Assembly: GCA_946965045.2 (NCBI GenBank)
Contig: OX337228.1
Location: 6,076,001 to 6,140,000 of the forward strand
Reading direction: 5' to 3'
Source of the DNA: Epithemia pelagica
Lineage: Eukaryota > Bacillariophyta > Bacillariophyceae > Surirellales > Surirellaceae
DNA length: 64,000 nt
This document shows positions 18,203-28,960 of this stretch, piece by piece (positions within the stretch are counted from its first letter, which is position 1; each line of letters opens with the position of its first letter). The position numbers and the translations under genes were made by a program. A model generated the notes under the pieces. That model searched no databases. It was not told the DNA's origin and saw nothing but the letters and a program-made list of their open reading frames with translations.

Positions 18203-21200
18203 ATGGAGATCCCTGACGACAATATAGCAAACGGAAGCTATGATCAAGGCTTGGCCAAGTACCATGACGACGCAGGAATGGCCGTCGAACGAGAGGCACT
18301 GCACACCAATGACTTTGATGATGACAATGAAGAAGCCTATCCAATGGTGCTTTCCCGATTGACCCTGTCGACACTGTCACAAAAGGGACAACGACGTGAT
18401 CCACGTGCCTTGCGGTTGGCTGCAGTCACATCTGCCGTGGTGGAAATGGCCCGTAAAGAGGAACCAAATGCTGAGCAAGCCGAGACGACGACGAATCCTG
18501 AGAAGGCTGTCTCGGCGTCTCGCGTCTATGCCAAGGCCATGACGGCCTTGGAGGGGACACTGTCTGTCACATTGACGACGGTCGACCAACACGAGAATGA
18601 CAATGACACGATTCGAAAAGTGATTGACTCGTGGGCCACACAAGTGGCTCTGTTGGAACTCTTGACCGAAACCTTGCCTCATGTTCAACCGGTGGGGATA
18701 CTACAAGCAACCGTACCTCTTTTCTCTCGAGTACTTCGAGCGGTCGTTGCCACCACACAAGATGTGGGATCGTCTTCCACAAGCAAAACAAATACTTCCG
18801 ATGGAAAACTCTTGTTGGAAACAAGAGATGAATTGGGAGGGTCCAACGCCGTATTGAGAGGATCCTGTCGAGCTGTGGCTTGTTTTGTGCAGCGCTTGAC
18901 GGAGAGCACATCTGTCGATACCAAGGCCATTCAGCAATTGTATCTTTCCACTCTCATCCGCTTATGGGAGGATGGACGCCCCAAAGTTCGCAAGGGAGCT
19001 CAATCGTCAGCCCTACAAATCTTACAAGAGACTCGCAACTCCCCAGTCCATTCGGTCGTCCTGAAGGCAACCAGTCACTATTTTCACTCCATCTTAATCA
19101 AGGCACGAAAGGAATTGGAGGCAACCATGAATGGCAAGACACCAGTGTCAAACGAGAGATCCAAAGAGTCCTCGTCCGCACTTTTGCATGGTCTGTCCAT
19201 GTTGGAACGGTGCATGGTGAGTTTGGACTTTGACACCTTGTCCACCGACGTGATGGAACTACTGGCACTGGTCTTTCAGGTTGATGCCACCATGGCGGCG
19301 GCTGCTTCCAAGTCCTCGGATTTTGTCACGACCAAAATGTCAAAAATACAATCCTTGTCGGACCATTGCTTTTTACTGCATGGCCTCTTGTCGGTGATTA
19401 TCAAAGCGCTCGAACATGACGAAGAAGAAGAAGATCGACTCGATGGGGATACCACATCCAAGACAAAAGCTGAGACAATAAAGGTGAAGATTAACACATG
19501 GAGTGGCCGTGTGCTGGCTAGCTTGTTATCTGCTCAACCTACCGTCTTGTTTCGATCCGGATCCGCCCCAGATCAAGTGTTGGAACGAGGCCGATCCTTG
19601 TACGGGCAAGCCGTCCTTGCGGCACTGCGACGTGTGGTGGAAAACAAGGACCAAAGCAATGGTTTGTCCTATCGACTCCTTCCCTTGACTATTCAAATGG
19701 TTCTTTTGCTTTCCAAACCCGTAGTGCTTTCACATCATGGACACGACAATCCAGACGAGTCGGCCAGTTTTGTGGCAAATGGCTTGCTGTCCAACTTGAC
19801 GCAAATCTTTCGATCGAGGTCATTTCATAACCTGATCATGATGGCCGAACAGAAGCAAGATATTCATGACTTGTTGGTACGGTGTTTGACAGAGTCATTA
19901 AGGGGAATGCATGTCTTGTTTCGACCCGAATACCATCCTTGCTGGTCCGTCGGCTTGAAAGCCTTGGTTGTGTTGTTGGAGCAAATCATCAACACAAGAC
20001 CGGGTGGCGAGCGCCCTCTCTCGGTAAAAGTTATATCAACCAATGTGGAAAACCTCATCGACCAACACCATGTTACGCCCAACCACGCTTTGCAACGTCA
20101 TGTCGAAGATGCCTTGTCGACTTTGGTACAGGGTACAGGAATCGAAGGCCTCTGGTCTTTTATTTCCTGGCACCCAGGGCAAAGTCCCGCTACGGACACT
20201 ACGAACAATGACAGTAAATTGGGAATCCACGTTGGCCGTGCATGGGTATTGACCACCATGAAGAATGCAGCATTGACGGCTCAACCAAGGTCGCAGCACC
20301 TAGGATTTTTCCAAAAGCATATTCTTGTCATGGCCCGTCAGATGGATCGACTAGCCGCAGAAGCAGCACAAGCTGAGACTACGGTCTCGACAAAAAAGAG
20401 TATCCTTCACCACCGTGCTCGTGTTGTGGATCTTTGGTCGCTTCTCCCATGCTTTTGCAAGGCACCAACCGATGTTGCAACCGCACTTCCCGCCCTCTCG
20501 GTAGTGTTGAGTAAGGCTCTTGAGGATTCAAGGTATCCCCAGCTTGTGTCTATCATTGCTCGGGCCATTGCAGTACTCTGCACAGAATCAAAAGTCCCGT
20601 CCTCCAAGATGGGTGGTGGTTCTGAAGACGGTGCAGTGGAGGGAATGGCAAAAGCATCACAGAAGATTCTACCAGTCCTCTTCAAACTAATTGTAACCTC
20701 ATCCATCAGTAAAAGTGGTTCCGGAAAAGATGAGAACAGCATGAACATTGACACGCCATCAAAGAAAACAGTAAATCAGGACACATCGCCGGCGGACATT
20801 GGACAACAAACACAGGCAATCACTGAAGCCATTGCCGGTCTTTCGCGCTATGCGCCTCCTCAGTTTCTTCAAGGCCTCTTCAAGAAACTTATGCACAAGC
20901 TGCTCGACGAAATTCAGTCAGAATCCCGCGACGAAGACAAAATATGTTCGTATCTCTGTTTGTCACAAGCCCTGGTGACATCAGAAACTCTGGACGAATC
21001 CAATCTTTCGTTTTTATACCGGACTTTGAAGCCCTTTATCAGAAGTCAGGACGATGCAGGGATTCGATGTCAGAAGAGAGCCTACAAGACGTTAGTTGAA
21101 ATGTGCGAACGAAACCAATCAGGCGTGTTTTTGAATGCAGAGAGAATCAAGGAGATCACGTTGCTTTTGACTGAAACCGTGCACTCTTCATCACAAGTCG

Positions 21201-22564
21201 CAGCTCGTTGTATGAGAATGAAATGCCTCAAACACGTCGTTGACGGAATTGATGATTCGCTTCTTCCTGAAATTATAAACAACCACAAAGTACTTGCCGA
21301 GACATTACTGTCATTGAAGGACAACAACGCCAAGACCAGAGAGGCGGCATATCAGCTTCTTCTTGCAATGGCTACTAGGCAACGTGGAAGGTTGGAACAG
21401 TTTCTTTCCGTCGTCACGGCAGCACTGGGAGCGGAAACAGCACACTTGAGGTCAGCCGCTGTCATGGGATTGTCGCGGATTGTCTACGAGTTCGCTTGGA
21501 ATGGCAAGGATGAAGATGAGTCTGAAAGTCTACAATCTACACTACCAGTATTGCTCAGCACAGTACTCGTTCTGATAAATGAAAACTCAAGAGAAGTTAT
21601 TAAGAGTGTGATTGGATTTGTTCGGATTTGTGTTGCTGTAATGAATCGCGAAAAGCTCGAACCCATGATTCCAGAGCTTGTCCCAGGCTTACTCAGTTTC
21701 CATAAAACAAAGAATAGATTTCGGTCAAAGATCAAAATCATTCTTAAGCGCCTGGTGAAATATTTTGGGTACGAAAAGTTGATGCCGTATGTACCAGAAA
21801 GTGAACAGCGGTTACTTGTACACATAAGGAAGCTCGATGAGCGACAAAAAAGAAAGAAAAATGCCTTGAAGCAAGGCAATGATGGGGAACATACAGTCAA
21901 CCATGGTACTTTCGACGCTATGTTGGAGTCCGATGAAGAGGATTCAGACGACGGGCGAACTTTAATGACGGGGGCTACCGGATTTACTCAATTGACGGGT
22001 CGGGGAAGTATCAAAACTTCGAAGACCCACGTCTCGATTGCGGCGTCAGCCCGCACCAAAGACACAATGGTTTCTTCTAGCAAGCAAAAGTCGAAGCACG
22101 GGTCATCGTTGCAACTCCACGAGACTGATGGTGAGGTAGTGGACATGCTGGGAGCGAAAATGGCCAGACACGTGAAGTTTGCGGTGGATATCGATGATAT
22201 CGGTGACGATGATGACTCGGACGGTATCATGGAGTTTGATGACGAAGGTCGACTCATCGTTCATGATGAAGATAATGCAAGAAGAGAAATTGAGGAGGAG
22301 CATCCATGGAAGAAGCAACGAACCACAAAATCTGGAAGTGCACAGAAAACGACACAACGTCGAAATGGCAAATCTTCGTCCAAACATCTGGGCGCTGCGT
22401 ACAAGTCCAAGAAAGCTGGGGGTGATGTCAAACGTAAGAATCAAGCATATGAACCATATGCTTTCGTACCATTGGATGGAAAGTCGTACTCTAAGAAGAA
22501 TCGAAGAACCGCCGTTGAAAGCATGTCCTCTGTTGTTCGTCTAGGGAAGAAGCGGAAGTCTTAA
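18203..22564 (+). CDS. RRP12: RRP12-like ribosome biogenesis factor
   Basis: 1,453 residues, single exon, good start context (CATCACCATGGAG). Almost entirely HEAT-type helical repeats. The C-terminal block is diagnostic: ENSREVIKSVIGFVRICV, LLSFHKTKNRFRSKIKIILK, RLVKYFGYEKLMPYVPE and LLVHIRKLDERQKRKKNA closely follow RRP12 proteins. RRP12 assists pre-40S and pre-60S maturation and export in nucleolus and nucleus. The tail (about 1,240-1,453) is acidic and then basic (DDIGDDDDSDG, then KKNRRTAVESMSS...LGKKRKS), as expected for a nucleolar protein. The length is slightly above the usual 1,200-1,300. It shares a short divergent upstream region with the Mpv17-ACT gene. Confidence 0.88.
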   Translation: MEIPDDNIANGSYDQGLAKYHDDAGMAVEREALHTNDFDDDNEEAYPMVLSRLTLSTLSQKGQRRDPRALRLAAVTSAVVEMARKEEPNAEQAETTTNPEKAVSASRVYAKAMTALEGTLSVTLTTVDQHENDNDTIRKVIDSWATQVALLELLTETLPHVQPVGILQATVPLFSRVLRAVVATTQDVGSSSTSKTNTSDGKLLLETRDELGGSNAVLRGSCRAVACFVQRLTESTSVDTKAIQQLYLSTLIRLWEDGRPKVRKGAQSSALQILQETRNSPVHSVVLKATSHYFHSILIKARKELEATMNGKTPVSNERSKESSSALLHGLSMLERCMVSLDFDTLSTDVMELLALVFQVDATMAAAASKSSDFVTTKMSKIQSLSDHCFLLHGLLSVIIKALEHDEEEEDRLDGDTTSKTKAETIKVKINTWSGRVLASLLSAQPTVLFRSGSAPDQVLERGRSLYGQAVLAALRRVVENKDQSNGLSYRLLPLTIQMVLLLSKPVVLSHHGHDNPDESASFVANGLLSNLTQIFRSRSFHNLIMMAEQKQDIHDLLVRCLTESLRGMHVLFRPEYHPCWSVGLKALVVLLEQIINTRPGGERPLSVKVISTNVENLIDQHHVTPNHALQRHVEDALSTLVQGTGIEGLWSFISWHPGQSPATDTTNNDSKLGIHVGRAWVLTTMKNAALTAQPRSQHLGFFQKHILVMARQMDRLAAEAAQAETTVSTKKSILHHRARVVDLWSLLPCFCKAPTDVATALPALSVVLSKALEDSRYPQLVSIIARAIAVLCTESKVPSSKMGGGSEDGAVEGMAKASQKILPVLFKLIVTSSISKSGSGKDENSMNIDTPSKKTVNQDTSPADIGQQTQAITEAIAGLSRYAPPQFLQGLFKKLMHKLLDEIQSESRDEDKICSYLCLSQALVTSETLDESNLSFLYRTLKPFIRSQDDAGIRCQKRAYKTLVEMCERNQSGVFLNAERIKEITLLLTETVHSSSQVAARCMRMKCLKHVVDGIDDSLLPEIINNHKVLAETLLSLKDNNAKTREAAYQLLLAMATRQRGRLEQFLSVVTAALGAETAHLRSAAVMGLSRIVYEFAWNGKDEDESESLQSTLPVLLSTVLVLINENSREVIKSVIGFVRICVAVMNREKLEPMIPELVPGLLSFHKTKNRFRSKIKIILKRLVKYFGYEKLMPYVPESEQRLLVHIRKLDERQKRKKNALKQGNDGEHTVNHGTFDAMLESDEEDSDDGRTLMTGATGFTQLTGRGSIKTSKTHVSIAASARTKDTMVSSSKQKSKHGSSLQLHETDGEVVDMLGAKMARHVKFAVDIDDIGDDDDSDGIMEFDDEGRLIVHDEDNARREIEEEHPWKKQRTTKSGSAQKTTQRRNGKSSSKHLGAAYKSKKAGGDVKRKNQAYEPYAFVPLDGKSYSKKNRRTAVESMSSVVRLGKKRKS

Positions 22565-22771
22565 TGTCTCGCAACAACAAATGCCATGTCTCTGATTGAG
22601 ATTGAATTTGGATATCGACAAGGTGTTTGTGTTGATATGAGGCTTTGCCTAGTTAATGGAACTACAATTGCTCAATAGTCTAGATAACATAGACGATAGA
22701 CGGCATCTTTGACTTGCTATAACCACATGGATCAAAAATCAAAATTGTAAGCCTCATGTGTTCGACATGAC

Positions 22772-24642
22772 TCAGTCTGCCCCAGCATTCCATTGTTGGT
22801 TGTATGTCAAGTCCTGGTCATTAGAAACAGATGCTCCTCCATCACCAGGCTGTTGGTCATTTGCAGATGCCTGCACAGCCACTGCTAGCGAGCTCGGCTC
22901 AAGGGTCAGAGAACCCAGACTTGGATATTGGGGCAAAGCGACACTCGGTGCTGTTGACAGCAAGAATGATCCATCAGTGTTTTGAAGAGAGGGTGCCATG
23001 ACTCCACTTGCCATGGTCGCTGGAGTTAGAGAAATATTTGTCTGAAGAGGATTCTCATGCAACTGCGGGTGTGGCATTTGTTGGAAAGTATGATGTTGAG
23101 GCATGAATGACGGTGGTACGACCACATTTGCCGGACATGCCACCCCAACGACATTAGGGTTCAATTGTAGCTGTTGTTGGAGGATTTGTTGTTGATGCAG
23201 TTGTTGGAGCTGTTGTTGTTGGACAAGCTGTTGTTGCTGCAACTGCTGAAGCTGCAATTGCTGCAAAAGCTGTTCTTGCACCATGCTAGGAGGCAAAGTC
23301 ATTGCTGGCTGTGGTTGCGGGTGATTGTTAAATTGGTTGAGGACAGCGCTATCCCCTATGGCTACCAGATGCTGCCCCAGTTGCTGCCCCAGTTGAACCT
23401 GAGTTCCTCCAATCCCCAATTGCTGCTGTTGATGGGGACGTATCAGGCCCGAAAACAGGTCGACCGAAGTTTCCCCGAGTGCTTCTAACTGTCCAGAGTC
23501 TCTGCTCTTGGGACCAACCCCCAGCACCGGATTAGGTTTGGCAGGAACTTCCACAGCCGCCTTCCGTTTCCTGCGAGGCCCACCCCGCTGTGCTTGCCAC
23601 ACGAAGTTTACGTTGTTGAGAAGGTCGATCCGGTCTTGCGTCAGACGGGAAGATCGTCCTTTCTGCAGAAGCTTGTATTCCTGTCGCTGAAGTATCGTCG
23701 GGATCACAGACCAAGAAGATGGGGTAAGCTGAGATTGAAGGCAACGATGTCCTTGACTCTCTCACACGTACCTGCGTCGATACCCAGTTTGACAACTGTA
23801 CGTTTTCCTGATATTTGGAACAACTCCTGTGTCAGATTATTTTCAAACTCCGTATGTCCTCTCTCAAGCTTGTACCAGGAAGGGCCACTTACCTCCCACC
23901 CAATTGGTACTTGCGAATGACCAAACCGTTCCTGACAAGGTCGAAATGCATCATTGAATAAGAGAATACTGGGATAGTACTAGCTAACGTTAGTATCTGT
24001 GTCGTACCTTGAACTCGACCAATTGTTGGTATCGATGCTTCCAGGGGACGTGCCGCGGATCTCTTGTTGCCCACTGAAACCCAATGGATTCGAGTTTCTC
24101 AATTCGTTCATCTGTCATGGAAGTTGGTTCATCAGATCCTTCTCCCAACACTCTGTAATGCCGCCTTTGGGTTGCCACTGCAGAGTAAGAGGAAGCAAGA
24201 GATGTTTGACACAAAGAGACCAGCAGTGTTGTATCGTGAAGCGGACCGGGAGTAGGCAGATTGTGAGTACGAACATGCAGGGATCCTAGATGAACGATCG
24301 TCTTCAACTACAAGAGATGTGCTTACCCCAACTTCCGAGCGACGTATCATCTCGGTACCGATTAGGCACTAAACAGTGACCGTGTTTATTCTTGAAGGCT
24401 AAAAGTCGACTGTACATATCTTCCCACTTTTTTTCAGCTCCCGCTGCTCTACTTGATGCCGAAGAATCCAACGGCATTTGATCGTCATCTGATGTGGGTG
24501 GACGAGCAATATCCTCGACCATTGAGGTAGCCCTAGCAGGGGACGAGATCACGCTCTCGTGGTCCTCCACCTCGTCATGGTCCACTCCCCTGTCACTGAT
24601 TTCTCTCTCATCATCCATACCGCCAATCGGCTTAATGTCCAT
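22772..24642 (-). CDS. Helicase-associated (HA) domain protein with poly-Q C-terminus
   Basis: Five exons: 24642-24327, 24177-24008, 23931-23893 (39 bases), 23807-23772 (36 bases) and 23686-22772, giving 491 residues. Every junction is GT-AG and rebuilds the repeat exactly. HA domain 1 (about 72-145) reads WEDMYSRLLAFKNKHGHCLV, then LGSWVATQRRHYR and RIEKLESIGFQW. HA domain 2 (about 148-215) reads WKHRYQQLVEFKERFGHSQV, then LSNWVSTQRQEYKLLQKG and RIDLLNNVNFVW. HA domains (PF03457) are small helical, probably DNA-binding units, greatly expanded in diatoms. The N-terminus is acidic. The C-terminus has a Leu/Gln tract (bases about 23160-23290) and reads like a transcription activator. A nuclear regulatory role is inferred. 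Confidence 0.82.
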
Positions 24643-25742
24643 AAAAAGGAAATTCTATATGCGTATTGCAAGCAGTCGAAGTTTGTAGTCACCAAGGCCC
24701 CCCTTCCCTGTTTCCAGGCGGATTCACTCACAACACCGGTCCATACGATAGCCTGGACCTGAACGTGAACGATGATTGTTTCGTTGGTTTTTGCCTTTCT
24801 CCGGCCAAAGAATTGAGGACTCCCTCGTGCTTCGTTGCTCAAGAGGGAACAGACACACTACTAGGAAGAATCTACACCGCTGCTTTCGACTTTCGACGTC
24901 TTGTATCTGTCGCAAGTCGCAAGGGTATTATATCCACAACGACACTACCTTCTTGTGCCCATCATGGGCATTGGCAAAATAGCAATTGAATGTATTGAAT
25001 AAGGAAATGCTGTGTTTCCTGCCGTCTTTTCTGGCGGGTATATCCGTAATCCGTAGTCGTTGAGTGCGAATGCCGACGGCGCAATGTGTTTTTAGGCATT
25101 TTGGGGCTGTCTTCGGGAATCTCTATGAGGGAGAGCTGTAAGGCTAGGTAGATATCGTAAGATGAAAAATGGTTACAATGTTGTCATAAAGATATGGATG
25201 CTGGGGAGTATATATGGACAACACTCCCTCATATAATAATTTCTGAAAAAGAAGGAAATAATTGGAAATTGGAATGGACAAAACAATTATGATGAATCGC
25301 ATGAAGATGTTCACTGGTAAGAAATGGAGGCCAGCTCAGTTGTCGTAGTTGCAGTTCGTCTGGTCTTGTTAGTCTTTAGTCTTTAGCTCTTTAGTGCGAG
25401 TCCTACGAGAGCTATGTCACATGTCACTCGTCACTCAGTTTTACCAGCAACCCATACCTATTAGGAGTACCTATGCATACTACCTAGATACGAGCGCACT
25501 ACTACTAGTATTATGAGTACTCCTACATCTAAACTTCGTACAAGGGGATAAGCATTAGCTACTCGTCGGCTAAAATTTAGTGTAATTAGTAATTAGATCT
25601 CACGACAAGCTACGTATGAAGCTAAACCTTAAATCCCCTGGGCCGAACTCTCTCTACTCGTACATACTACTCCTAATTGATATGTGAGCTACTCTAGGTA
25701 GTAGGACTGTACTGTGGGGCTCTGACCCCACGTACACGTACG
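24643..25742. other. 1.1 kb intergenic region
   Basis: No supported gene on either strand. It holds short direct repeats (AGTCTTTAGTCTTTAGCTCTTTAGT near 25371-25395), an AT-rich TATATA stretch near 25210, and a perfect 6-bp hairpin, GTGGGG-CTCTGA-CCCCAC (25714-25731), just before the next start codon. It is probably the promoter region for both flanking genes. Confidence 0.45.
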
Positions 25743-26690
25743 ATGCGGGAGTGCGCGTGCGTCGCTCTTCCGGATTCTCCCGCGCTGCAGCGGGGAGGAG
25801 CGCGTTCGAGGTGCAGTCAGGTCTCTGCAACCACCACCAGACACCAGATAATGACAAATCGGATGATTGCAGCGGATAGGAACGAATCCATGACGGTATT
25901 AGACGCCGAATCGAATAAAAACAAACAGGAAACTTCAGAAGACTCTGATATGCCGAGAGATCCTTCATCCGACCCCGGAAGGACCATCGCATCTTGCGTG
26001 TCCAGCGATACAGCAACCAGTCTGTCCCAGAATGATCCAAAATCCGTGGTTGGTTTGAAACGCTCGGTTCCTGTAAAGCCGGACGAAGATGACTGTATTG
26101 TTTCCTCGAAGATGCGTCGAACGCTAAACAAAGCCACTGATGAAGTTGACGAGGATAACGATGTGGTCGACACTGCTGCCACCTTTTGCCATAAGGATGG
26201 AGATCGCATCGAGGTCGAATGGGACATTGAAGGCACAGGCGAACAAGATGAAGTCCAAACACACTGGTGGGGCGCGACACTGTTGCCTTTTGATGGGAGA
26301 ACAAAGGATCAAGTAGCAATCCGGACTTTGGAATACGATGCTCATCCCGATGGTGGATTTCCCGAGAAATCAAGAGAAGACGTTGTTTTCCTTGGACACA
26401 ACACTTTGGCTGATCCTGAAAATATGGAACAGGTGCTTCATTACCGACGTGCGGGATCTGAAGAAACTTACGGAGTCGGAGATGTAGAGCCGGTAGTGAA
26501 TCAAGTTCTAGAAACCATCATGTCGAAGAATCAAGACGCATGGAGCAAGCTAAAGCCGGCACAACAAGCCCAGATTGCGTCCAAGATTGCTGCAAAGAAG
26601 CAAAAACTGGTTGAATTGCTGCACCAACAATCAGGACTTGTTACGAGTCAAGATATGCATGCAATATTGGCCCAAACGATGAACGAGTAA
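25743..26690 (+). CDS. Unknown acidic protein
   Basis: 315 residues from the first ATG; an ATG at 25851 (MTNRMIAADRN, 279 residues) is an equally good or better start, because the first 36 residues look like translated 5' leader. The first half is disordered and acidic (SEDSDMPRD..., EVDEDNDVV). From about 155 it looks folded: GDRIEVEWDIEGT, THWWGATLLPFDGR, RTLEYDAHPDGGF and SREDVVFLGHNTL. That strand-rich pattern with paired Trp is reminiscent of Tudor/Agenet-like beta barrels, but I do not recognise it firmly. The end is helical (QAQIASKIAAKKQKLVELLH). A nuclear location is a guess from composition. Confidence 0.6.
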   Translation: MRECACVALPDSPALQRGGARSRCSQVSATTTRHQIMTNRMIAADRNESMTVLDAESNKNKQETSEDSDMPRDPSSDPGRTIASCVSSDTATSLSQNDPKSVVGLKRSVPVKPDEDDCIVSSKMRRTLNKATDEVDEDNDVVDTAATFCHKDGDRIEVEWDIEGTGEQDEVQTHWWGATLLPFDGRTKDQVAIRTLEYDAHPDGGFPEKSREDVVFLGHNTLADPENMEQVLHYRRAGSEETYGVGDVEPVVNQVLETIMSKNQDAWSKLKPAQQAQIASKIAAKKQKLVELLHQQSGLVTSQDMHAILAQTMNE

Positions 26691-27230
26691 CTTCCGTGCA
26701 GAATTAATATGGTGTAAATCTATTCCATGTTGGTACTCTCTGCATCCAATGATTTTTCAAACATGGTCGTCTCTTCAGGACCGGTCTGCGGACCTAGATG
26801 AACTCAGGCCACCTCGTGTTGTCGTGCTTCGTAGCACTTCCTGTGCGCCCTGTCACTACGAATATGATAATCGCTACTGGTTGACCAAGACCAACTACAT
26901 GCATCAAGCGATGGCGTCTTCCATCAAATTGGGACTCGTGTGGGAGAACAATTTGCTTGTCGTCTTTCACACCTCCTAGCAGCAAGATACTATGTAAGGC
27001 TAGATCTATTTCACATTCATGGTCCAGTTGAGGCGGGAATGGATATGATTTTCGGATGCTTCCAACTTGGGCGGGACTGGTTCAAAAAATGTGTCACGCC
27101 CTGTGGCACTGGTCAGCGCGGAAGGAACATGAGTAGAATTCCAGGACCGAGGCCTTCAGATTTCGCCTCATAATTTGGAAGTTACCAGAATCATTGAAAC
27201 GTTGCGAGGGAAGAAAGAACCTGTCATACC
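26691..27230. other. Intergenic
   Basis: 540 bases between the acidic-protein gene and the first carbonic-anhydrase-like gene. A 76-codon plus-strand frame at 26749 is without recognisable features; no gene is claimed. Confidence 0.5.
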
Positions 27231-28830
27231 ATGAAAACGATCCACACCATTGTGACATGGACCTTGGCTCTATCGGCCATCACAGAAGGTGTTCTTCATG
27301 ACACTTTCACTCTGGGGGAGACCGACGAGGTCAACCGTGTTTTTGGACCCAGCGATTGGGACCAGGTTGATTGTGAAGATGTCGCCACATGCGTACGTTT
27401 CAAACTCAGTGTCATGTCAAACATGGGCAGACGTCGTCTCCTAACTTCTGTTCTTTCGTTTACAACCAGCCGGGATGGCCCACAAACTGGGAAGACTACC
27501 ACGATTTCATTCCTTACAACGGAACGAGCAATATGTGTCGTGACTGTTCCCAAAGAAAAGGTGGGATTTGTCAGTTTCACCAACAGTCTCCTATCGATCT
27601 CGACCGAAACATTACTGCTCGTCGCGAATGTAAAGACCGTCACCGAATGAACTTCGTGAAAGGTAACTGCCGCTTCGGCCGAATGAAGTTTAGAATTCTT
27701 CCCCACGTTCTTCGAGCCTACCAGCCTGACTACTGTCAAGTAGAACCCAACATTGACTACTCGATGGGATTTCCTGATCCGTGGATGCTCAAGTTCACGG
27801 ATATTACCGTTCCTAGTCATCACTCGATTGAGGGACATCAATTTTCTGCAGAGATATTTCTGTCTCACGTGTATTCGGCGAGAAAGCCAAACAAGTTGGT
27901 GAGTAAAAAGTCGGTAACCCACAGAAACGACGACTGTTCAACTGGAAGGATCAGATGATTTCTCACTGTTTTGTCAGATTGGCAACGTGGCCGTTTTCTT
28001 AGAGGCAGGCACGGAGGACGATCACTACGATTTTCTACAACTCTACATAAAGAGGTTTCGCCAAGAAAGGACCAGGGTTGCACGATGGTGCTCTTCCCGG
28101 AGCCCTTCTTTTAGCCCATCCTCTAGCCCTGAGTCCATGGACGACGACGACGATGAGAGTGATGATGTTGATGACAAGTCAATGGGCCGTAGCTTGAATG
28201 ATCCCGAAGATGGCCAAGAGTTGTTTATTCGTGAAATCGATTATGTTGTCAAACCCCCACATTACACTGGAGTCTTTCATCCTTACTTATGGTGCGTACC
28301 ATCTGCAAAATACACAGCTACTTTGTTACACCCTTGCCACCCTAACAAGTGCATGGTTGTTCTCCAGGGTGAGAAATGTGGGGACAGAACATTACTTTCG
28401 CTACAATGGTTCCATGCCTGAACCTCCATGCTTTGAAGGTGTTCACTGGCGCGTGCTTCGAAAACCTATCATGGTAGCTCCGTCCCAAATCTCAGACTTG
28501 GAAGATCTCATTGCGAGTCGCATGGATCCCGTCACGTGTGAGTACGAAAATGCAGGCAAACCACGTGAAGGTGACCCCACGAAAGTGGATATCAACCGTC
28601 CACTTCAGACCTTGAGAAACTCGCACAAGCTTGTTTACTGCGAGTGTGTTGATTGGACGTCACCGAAGAAAGCTGACAAAGCTTACTGCAATGGAACATT
28701 TGAGGAACGCGGCGTCTTCGACCGGACATGGCCAAGCCCAGCACCATCTATTGCCCCGTCCAATTCTCCGTCCATCTCTTCCAATCCATCAGAGAGTCTT
28801 CCTCCTTCGAGCTTGCCGTCCGAGAATTAA
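27231..28830 (+). CDS. Secreted alpha-carbonic-anhydrase-like protein lacking zinc ligands
   Basis: Four exons: 27231-27392, 27470-27898, 27978-28291 and 28368-28830, giving 455 residues. A signal peptide (about 1-20) precedes a domain that aligns with alpha carbonic anhydrase (PF00194): QQSPIDL, then HHSIEGHQFSAEIFLSHVY (like EHTVDKKKYAAELHLVHW), IGNVAVFLE, HYFRYNGSMPEPPC and VHWRVLRKPIMVAPSQ. The three zinc histidines (94, 96 and 119 in human CA II) are replaced by Thr, Ile and Phe, and Thr199 by Pro, so hydration activity is not expected. Between the two halves is a 60-residue acidic/Ser loop (SPSFSPSSSPES, DDDDDESDDVDD). The tail is Pro/Ser-rich (PSIAPSNSPSISS). It is probably an extracellular or wall protein. 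It converges on its larger paralog, with 130 bases between. Confidence 0.82.
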
Positions 28831-28960
28831 ACCGTCGACCAATTGATGAGAAATTGGGATATGCATCTACACTACCTCCGGATCACTTGGTAAGAGTAAG
28901 ACAGTAATAAAGTAGAATTGTGGTGAGATATGAATTATGTTGTCCCGTTTAAACAATGAA

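Noticed and set aside
26749-26979. 76-codon plus-strand frame
   Set aside because: No signal, domain or splice support; overlaps an equally weak minus-strand frame.
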